DNA from: CAVTWH01 sp963850915
GTDB taxonomy: Bacteria > Actinomycetota > Actinomycetes > Mycobacteriales > Micromonosporaceae
Direction: 5' to 3'
DNA: 64,000 nucleotides
Assembly: GCA_963850915.1 (NCBI GenBank)
Contig: CAWKND010000004.1
Span: 186,001-250,000, forward strand
Shown here: positions 58,602 to 64,000 of the stretch, one piece after another
How the letters are laid out: every line of letters starts with the position of its first letter
How positions within the stretch are numbered: position 1 is the first letter of the stretch
The notes under the pieces: generated by a model
Told to the model about the DNA's origin: nothing
Seen by the model: only the letters and a program-made list of their open reading frames with translations
Database searches by the model: none
Program-made: the position numbers and the translations under genes

Positions 58602-59741
58602 TCAGACCGGAAGCGTCCACTGCTGGTTGGCGCCGCCGGAGCAGGACCAGATCTGCAGCGGGGTACCGTCCGCGGAGCTGGGGCCGGTCGCGTCCAGGCA
58701 CTTGCCGGAGCCGGTGTTGACCAGCGTGCTGCCGCTGCGCTGCCACTTCTGCGCGTTCGTACCGTTGCACGTGTACAGCTGTACCTTGCTGCCGTTGGCC
58801 GTACCGGCGGACGCGACGTCCAGGCACTTGCCCAGCGCCCGGAGGGTACCGTCGGAGCCGACCGTCCAGGTCTGCGCAGCCGTACCGTTGCAGGTGTAGA
58901 GCTGCACCTTCGTACCATTCGCCGAGCTGGCCCCGGCCACGTCGACGCACTTGCCGCCGTACCCGGTGATCCGTCCCGTCCCGGTGCCACCGCCCGGCTG
59001 CGAGGGTGACGCCGACGGCGATGTCGTGGGAGAGGCCGGCGGCGGCGTGACCCCGCCCAGCCAGGTGTTGGCCGCGCTGGTACCCACGTTGTCGATCGCG
59101 GTGTTGTTCTCCACCGGGCTGGGTACCTTGCCGGGGAACACGATGAACGTGACCGGCCCCTCGGTACCCCCGTTGGCCGGGTCGGGGTTGACGCCCAGCG
59201 CCAGGTTGGTGGCGTAGGAGGCCTCGCCGATGATGTCGCTCGGCCCCTCGTCGGCGAAGACCGCGTAGACCACCTTGTTGTTGTAGATGACCGCGGCCAC
59301 GCTGCCCGGCGAGATGCCCGCACTCTGGTAGTTGAAGCGCGAACTGGGCAGCGGGATGACGTAGTAGCGGGTCACGTCGGCGGTGAAGAACTGGCCGGTG
59401 GAGGTCTGGAACGAGGTTTCGTTGAAGTACGACGGGTCGGTGCTGTTGCTGCAGTGGGAAGTGGTGATGCCGTCGCAGTCGACGTCCATGTCCGAGGTCC
59501 AGAAGTAGGCGGAGCCGGACCTGCAGATCGACACGGTGGCGGCGCCGCCCTCGTCGGTGGCGTACTTGCCGGTCGACGCGGGGGTACAGGACTGGGTCTT
59601 GGCGAGCAGTTGGGCGGCGGTGGGGCCGGTGGCCTGCGGGCTGACCGCCTGCGGTGCGGCGGTGGAGGCGAGGGCCACGGTGGTGGTGGCCGACAGCGCG
59701 AGCACGGCGGCGGCGAGCAGCGCGATGCGTGAGCGTTTCAC
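58602..59741 (-). CDS. secreted GH75 chitosanase with C-terminal ricin-type lectin domain
   Basis: A 379-residue secreted enzyme. The signal peptide ends near TVALASTAAPQ. Residues 40-230 match family GH75 chitosanases: YFWTSDMDVDCDGITTSHC with the catalytic Asp and later Glu in YAVFADEGPSDIIGEAS. A Ser/Pro linker follows. The last 125 residues are a ricin B-type beta-trefoil with three QxW-like repeats (VQLYTCNGTAAQTW; VQLYTCNGTNAQKW; LQIWSCSGGANQQW). It should cut chitosan outside the cell. GTG 59741 follows GGAGAGG. Confidence 0.9.
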   Translation of the reverse strand: MKRSRIALLAAAVLALSATTTVALASTAAPQAVSPQATGPTAAQLLAKTQSCTPASTGKYATDEGGAATVSICRSGSAYFWTSDMDVDCDGITTSHCSNSTDPSYFNETSFQTSTGQFFTADVTRYYVIPLPSSRFNYQSAGISPGSVAAVIYNNKVVYAVFADEGPSDIIGEASYATNLALGVNPDPANGGTEGPVTFIVFPGKVPSPVENNTAIDNVGTSAANTWLGGVTPPPASPTTSPSASPSQPGGGTGTGRITGYGGKCVDVAGASSANGTKVQLYTCNGTAAQTWTVGSDGTLRALGKCLDVASAGTANGSKVQLYTCNGTNAQKWQRSGSTLVNTGSGKCLDATGPSSADGTPLQIWSCSGGANQQWTLPV

Positions 59742-59951
59742 AGGTACCTCTCCGGAAGGTGGACGGGTCTCCCGCCCGGGGAGCGCGCGCGAACAGCACG
59801 CTCCACTGTGGACAGTCGGATGGCGCGGAGATCGCGTGGTGGGCGATCGGGTACCCGGGGCGCCGGAGCCGGTGGGCATCCGGGCTGTGAACAGGAAACC
59901 TTTTTACCTAATGCTTGTCAATACCTGTCGATACATCGATGTGTATGGGCC

Positions 59952-60891
59952 TCAGATCAGCTGGTACGCAGCCAGTTCGGTACTCACCCGCTGGCAGGAG
60001 ACCACCCGCTGACCGGCCGCGAAGGCACTCGCCAGGCAGCCGCGTACCGCCAGCCGTACCCGCTGCGCCTCGTCCGGCCCGACCCGCGCCCGGTACCCGT
60101 CCCACTCCGCCGGTACCGCCAGCCAGTCGCCAACCCGCTGCCCAGCCCCTTGCGCCGCAACGGATTCGGGTGCTGGGGCGTGCGGCCGGGCCGGCGCCGA
60201 GAGCCGCCAGTCGACCAGCAGCCGGTCACTGGTCAGGCCGCTGTCCCGCCCCGCCGTGTCGGTACCGTAGTAGTCGGCGAGCATGGTGGCGCAGCTGGCG
60301 CCCAGTACGTCGAAGTTCACGTGCGCGTTGCGGGTACGCAGCGGATCGAAGGTCCACCGGATCAGGTCCAGTCCGTTCGCCAGCGCCCAATCCCGCTGTG
60401 CCCACTTCAGCCGCCGGCCCAGCCCGGAGTCCTGCAACCCCGGCAGGATCGCAGCCGTCTGCGAGAACAGGTACAGCTCCCGCTGCCCCGGGCCGCCGGC
60501 TGACCCGCCGTCCGGGCCGCCGGCTGAGCCGCCGTCCGGGCCGCCGGCTGAGCGCTTGCCTGTCCGGGCCGCTGTCCGGGCCGCCGGCTGAGCCACCGTC
60601 CGGGCCTTCCGGCACCGGGTCGCGGGCCAGGAAGCCGTAGCAGAAGCCGACCAGTTCCCCGCCGCCCGGCGCGCCGCTCGGCCCGTTCTCACCGGGCGCG
60701 CCGGCGGTTGCCTGCGTGCGGAAGGCGCCGAGCACCAGGCCGCCGTACCTGCCGAGGGTCAGCAGCAGCTTCGGCGGGATCGACGCCTCAGCCGGGGCGT
60801 AGCCGAACGCGTGCCGGTACACCGACGAGGCGGCGCTCATCTCCCCGGCGGTACGCAGCGGCCGTATCTCGAACGTGCTCACCCGCGCCAT
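59952..60891 (-). pseudogene. GNAT acetyltransferase (COG3375-like) broken inside a tandem repeat
   Basis: The N-terminal half (FEIRPLRTAGEMSAASSVYRHAFG to LVGFCYGFLARDP) starts at GTG/ATG 60891 and enters a repeat region encoding GGPDGGSA. The C-terminal half (LYLFSQTAAILPGLQDSGLG, LDLIRWTFDPLRTRNAHVNF, DRLLVDWRL) is in a different frame on the other side. Both halves together fit COG3375-type acetyltransferases, in which about 15 residues replace the repeat. The 40-bp irregular part of the repeat (60538-60577) is not a multiple of three and causes the break. Repeat length change could restore the frame. Confidence 0.7.
60490..60606 (-). repeat. GC-rich 24-bp tandem repeat inside the GNAT gene
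   Basis: Units of GGGCCGCCGGCTGAGCCGCC plus GTCC occur at 60490, 60514 and 60578 (24 bp each), with an irregular 28+12 bp part at 60538-60577. The regular units preserve frame, but the irregular part does not. The repeat encodes GGPDGGSA on the minus strand. Confidence 0.9.
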
Positions 60892-61032
60892 CCTGCCGGG
60901 CTGCGGTGCTGCGCCGAGGACCGGGCCCGGCAGACGCGAAGCGCCGGCCCTGAGACAGGACCGGCGCTGCGTTTCTGCTGGTTCAGATTCTTCGGTGGTT
61001 CAGGTTGTTGGGTGGCCCGATCGGCCGGCGAC

Positions 61033-61932
61033 TCAGATCGGCCGGGTGGCGTCGCCGTCGTTGTCGCCGCTGCTGGGGCTGCCCGGCCAAAGCGGATTCG
61101 GCGTGCTGGCCGGCGGCGGGTAGGCCGGGCCGCCAGCGGGCGGCGGGTAGGCGCCACCGGACGGCGGGTAGCTGGGTCCGCCGGACGGCGGGTAGCTGGG
61201 TCCGCCGGCGGGCGGCGGGTAGGCGCCGCTGGACGGCGGCGGGTAGCTGGGGCCACCGGAGGACGGCGGGTAGCTCGGGCCGCCGGAGGACGGCTGGTAG
61301 CTGCTCTGCCCGGGCAGCATCCGGGTACCGTCCGGCCCGGAGCCGGCCGGCGAGACCGGCGCCGCGTACGGGTCGGCCGGTGGCGTACTGACCGGCGAGG
61401 CGTACGGGTCGGCGGCCGGCGTGCCGTAGCCGGGGGCGGCGTACCCACCGGGCGGCGGGTAGCCACCGGCCGGCGCGTTGACCGGTACTGGCGGGTTGGC
61501 CGAGTACGCGCTCGCCACCGGCTGCGGGTTGGCGTACCGCCGCCAACGGCGCGGGCTGAACACAGTCATCAGCAGCGGTACCCCGGCGAACGCGGCGATC
61601 TCCACCGGAAGGGTCAGCGAGCTGGGGAAGCTGCCGATGTGGGTCGGCAGGTAGGCGAACGGGCCCTTGCCCGTGGCGTCGAAGAATCGCCAGAAGCCGA
61701 GGATTACCAGCAGCAGGCCGGAGATGACCAGCCCGAGCGGGGAGAGCCGGAGCAGCAGGGTCAACCCGTACAGGGCGCCGGCCACCAGTACGGCGACGGC
61801 GAGGACAAGTTTGTCGGTGAGGCCCGGTTCGCCGGCGGTCTTGACGAAGTACTGGCTCAGGCCGAGGCCGAGCACCACGTACCAGGCCGCCGTCAGCACG
61901 AGCGACAGGAGGAGGGAGCCGAGGTGGCGCAT
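61033..61932 (-). CDS. membrane protein with a long Pro/Tyr/Gly-rich C-terminal tail (paralogue 1)
   Basis: A 299-residue protein. Residues 1-135 hold four membrane helices (HLGSLLLSLVLTAAWYVVLGL; VAVLVAGALYGLTLLL; GLVISGLLLVILGF; VEIAAFAGVPLLMTVF). The rest is a cytoplasmic low-complexity tail of SGGPSYPPSSGGPSYPPP and GGYPPPGGYAAPGYG type repeats, as in many actinobacterial cell-division or envelope accessory proteins. ATG 61932 is the start. It shares its first helix (MRHL.SLL) and layout with the next gene. Confidence 0.7.
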   Translation of the reverse strand: MRHLGSLLLSLVLTAAWYVVLGLGLSQYFVKTAGEPGLTDKLVLAVAVLVAGALYGLTLLLRLSPLGLVISGLLLVILGFWRFFDATGKGPFAYLPTHIGSFPSSLTLPVEIAAFAGVPLLMTVFSPRRWRRYANPQPVASAYSANPPVPVNAPAGGYPPPGGYAAPGYGTPAADPYASPVSTPPADPYAAPVSPAGSGPDGTRMLPGQSSYQPSSGGPSYPPSSGGPSYPPPSSGAYPPPAGGPSYPPSGGPSYPPSGGAYPPPAGGPAYPPPASTPNPLWPGSPSSGDNDGDATRPI

Positions 61933-62014
61933 ATGGCCTCCAGCCAGAGGGAGTGTCGAAGGGACGGTACCGTCTGATCGACCGTAGTCGGGTCGGCCAA
62001 ACGGGCGTACCGGT

Positions 62015-62869
62015 CTATCGGGTCTGCGACCCGTCCGTCCCCTCGCCCGGCGGGGTGTCCCACGGCGACCGCGCCCGCGAGCCGCTCTGCGGTGGGTTGC
62101 CCAGGTACCCGGTGGTCGGCTGGCTGCTCGTTGACTGGCTGCTCGTCGACTGGCTGCCGGTCGGCTGGCTGGCCGGGAAGGAGCCGGTACCGGGCTGGCG
62201 CAGCGTCGGCGACTCCACCGGCTCGCGAGTCCACACGACCGTACCCACCGGCTCGTCCTCCACGACAACGGGCTGCGACACGACCGGCTGGGACACGACC
62301 GGCTGGGACACCACCGGCTGCGAAACAAGCGGCTGCGACGCCACCGGCAGCGGCGCCGGCACCGGCTCGCCCGTCTCCACCAGCGGTGCGGGTACCGGGC
62401 TCACCGGGACGACCTCCTCGTCCAGTTCCGCGACCGGCCACCGGCGCCAGCGCTTGACGCTGACCACCGCGACGAGCAGCAGTGCCCCGAGTAGCGGTGC
62501 GATCCCGCTGGTGAGCGGAGTGGTGAGGTCGCCGTTGCCCTGACCGTCCAGAAAGGACAGGTGGAAGGTGTAGGCGAACTGGTCGTAGGTGCGCTGCGGC
62601 CAGATCAGCAGGGCGGCGTAGCTGGCCAGGTAGGCCACTCCGGCGACCAGTGGGCCCAGGGGCGAGATCCGCAGGCAGGCCAGGACGCCGAGGAGCAGGC
62701 CGGCGCCGACCAGGAACAGCAGCGGCGGCAGGAAGTCGCTCGCGACGAAGTGACCGGTGCTGTCCTGCGCGGCGAACTGCTTGCCGGTGCTGACCTGCCC
62801 GATCGACATGACCAGCCAGGCCAGCGGTGCCACCAGCACGCCGACGAGCAGGCTCCAGAGATGACGCAT
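62015..62869 (-). CDS. membrane protein with a repeat-rich C-terminal tail (paralogue 2)
   Basis: A 284-residue paralogue of the neighbouring gene with the same order: four helices in the first 140 residues (HLWSLLVGVLVAPLAWLVMSI; PPLLFLVGAGLLLGVLACL; YLASYAALLIW; PLLGALLLVAVVSV), the WRRWPV stretch after the last helix, then a low-complexity tail. The tail has SQPVV five times in tandem and SQSTSSQSTSSQ. Tails differ completely between the pair, so only the membrane part is conserved. Function unknown. Confidence 0.7.
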   Translation of the reverse strand: MRHLWSLLVGVLVAPLAWLVMSIGQVSTGKQFAAQDSTGHFVASDFLPPLLFLVGAGLLLGVLACLRISPLGPLVAGVAYLASYAALLIWPQRTYDQFAYTFHLSFLDGQGNGDLTTPLTSGIAPLLGALLLVAVVSVKRWRRWPVAELDEEVVPVSPVPAPLVETGEPVPAPLPVASQPLVSQPVVSQPVVSQPVVSQPVVVEDEPVGTVVWTREPVESPTLRQPGTGSFPASQPTGSQSTSSQSTSSQPTTGYLGNPPQSGSRARSPWDTPPGEGTDGSQTR

Positions 62870-63038
62870 GGGGGCACCGTACCGTCTCGCACCCCGCCCG
62901 GCACCGTCGAGTTACGCGGGTACGCCGCGGGTGACGGTACCGCCGCGCGCGGTAGCCGCCGGCCGGTGCCGGAGCCCGCCGGGCGCAGAATCAGCGGGTA
63001 CCGGCAGAATCGGCTGGCGAACACGGAAGGAGTCAACG

Positions 63039-64000
63039 ATGACCCCCAACGACGTGACCCCAGGGGACGTGCTGTGGAGCCCGCCGAGCGACATCCGTGA
63101 ACATTCCCGGATCGGCGCCTACCTGCACTGGCTGGAGCACGAGCGCGGGCTCGCGTTCGACAGCTACGACCTGCTGTGGGAGTGGTCGGTCACCGACCTG
63201 GCCGGGTTCTGGGCATCGATCTGGGACTACTTCCAGGTCGGGCCGCCGGTGGCGCTCGGTGCGGTACTCGCCGAGCCGACCATGCCGGGTGCCCGCTGGT
63301 TTGCCGGCAGCCGGCTCAACTACGCCGAGCAGGTACTGCGGATGCCGGGGCTGGCCGAGGGCGATCCGGTACTGCTGGCCCACTCGCAGACGCGCGAACC
63401 GGAGACGGTGACGGCGGCACAGCTGCGCGAGCGGGTACGCCGGGTGGCGGCCGGGCTGCGCCGGCTGGGCGTGCAGCCGGGGGACCGGGTGGCGGCGTAC
63501 ACCCCGAATATCCCGGAGACGCTCATCCTGTTGCTGGCGACGGCGAGCCTCGGCGCGATCTTCTCGTCCTGTGCCCCGGAGTTCGGTACCCGCAGCGTCG
63601 TCGACCGCTGGCGGCAGACCGAGCCGACGGTCCTGGTCGCCGTGGACGGCTACCGTTACGGCGCGAAGGACATCGACCGGCGCGCCGAGGTCGCCGAGAT
63701 CCGGGCGGCCCTACCGAGCCTGCGGCACACAGTGATGCTGCCCTACCTGTTCAATGACACGCCGGACGATTGGGGTGCGCTGGCCGCGCCGACCGAGGAG
63801 CCGCTCACCTTCGCCCAGCTCCCGTTCGACCACCCGCTCTACATCCTCTACTCCTCCGGTACCACCGGGCTGCCCAAGGCGATCATGCACGGGCACGGCG
63901 GGATCCTGTTGGAGCACCTCAAAATGCTCGCCCTGCACCACGACCTGGGGCCGGCTGGAGCGGGGGGTGCGGATCGGTTCTTCTGGTTCACCACGACCGG
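63039..64000 (+). CDS. acetoacetyl-CoA synthetase (3' end outside window)
   Basis: 321 codons from ATG 63039 are open to the window's edge. The N-terminus (DVLWSPPSDIREHSRIGAYL; GARWFAGSRLNYAEQVL) and the AMP-binding motif PLYILYSSGTTGLPKAIMHG (about residues 266-285) match acetoacetate-CoA ligases, which are about 650 residues. The enzyme activates acetoacetate for use as carbon source or for polymer and lipid synthesis. AAGGAG lies 7 bases before ATG. Confidence 0.88.
   Translation, partial: MTPNDVTPGDVLWSPPSDIREHSRIGAYLHWLEHERGLAFDSYDLLWEWSVTDLAGFWASIWDYFQVGPPVALGAVLAEPTMPGARWFAGSRLNYAEQVLRMPGLAEGDPVLLAHSQTREPETVTAAQLRERVRRVAAGLRRLGVQPGDRVAAYTPNIPETLILLLATASLGAIFSSCAPEFGTRSVVDRWRQTEPTVLVAVDGYRYGAKDIDRRAEVAEIRAALPSLRHTVMLPYLFNDTPDDWGALAAPTEEPLTFAQLPFDHPLYILYSSGTTGLPKAIMHGHGGILLEHLKMLALHHDLGPAGAGGADRFFWFTTT

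Overview
The window is very GC-rich, densely coded DNA from an actinomycete. Gene content (mca, a NADH dehydrogenase-2, several ECF sigma factors, secreted S1 and S53 proteases, a tRNA-Leu with anticodon UAA) and many GTG starts fit Actinobacteria. Overall style suggests Micromonosporaceae, but that placement is inference. A base-composition quirk runs throughout: GTAC, and especially GGTACC, is far commoner than GC content predicts, and Val GTA codons are mostly followed by C.

Layout. 0-3 kb: end of a membrane protein, a small anchored protein, a polytopic membrane protein and an orphan LuxR-type HTH. 3-10 kb: NDH-2, tRNA-Leu(UAA), an AAA+ ATPase, a streptogrisin-type protease, a UvrC-like GIY-YIG nuclease, a lipoprotein. 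10-14.6 kb: Bax-inhibitor-1 family gene, then two ECF sigma factor/membrane-sensor operons facing each other. 14.7-22 kb: thiolase, S53 protease, two adjacent SGNH hydrolases, DUF1232 protein, cystathionine beta-synthase. 22.6-28.2 kb: accessory region of small genes (Uma2, NYN, a PIN toxin pair, a MazF/RHH pair) separated by partial copies of the 3' end of msrA, with intact msrA at its right edge. 28.2-35.7 kb: HIT protein, frameshifted metB-like gene, wrecked amidase, ilvA, greA, DUF4307, mca and a small membrane protein. 36-42.4 kb: GGDEF/EAL protein, formylglycine-generating enzyme, DUF1801, SRPBCC and a DarTG module. 42.5-47 kb: thioredoxin/YyaL-like protein, a conserved hypothetical, purK-purE. 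47-56.9 kb: a 1,723-residue membrane protein, UDP-glucose dehydrogenase, acyl-CoA dehydrogenase, two small hypotheticals. 56.9-64 kb: GH20 hexosaminidase, GH75 chitosanase with a ricin-type lectin domain, a GNAT gene broken inside repeats, two proline/repeat-rich membrane paralogues, and the start of acetoacetyl-CoA synthetase.

How it fits together. Thiolase, SGNH hydrolase, cbs, metB, greA, DUF4307, mca, the small membrane protein and the YyaL-like gene keep the order of the Mycobacterium tuberculosis Rv1074c-Rv1084 block (recalled from memory). Against that backbone the two accessory insertions stand out: the msrA/toxin-antitoxin cassettes between cbs and metB, and the c-di-GMP/FGE/DarTG group between the mca neighbour and the YyaL-like gene. 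cbs plus metB would give reverse transsulfuration feeding cysteine to mycothiol, which Mca uses; MsrA adds methionine repair.

The most unusual structure is the series of msrA 3'-end repeats, which look like scars of successive cassette insertions, each carrying a small gene set. Five genes (Bax inhibitor, metB, amidase, YyaL-like C-terminus, GNAT) show frameshifts; some may be sequencing errors in G/C runs and need read-level checking.
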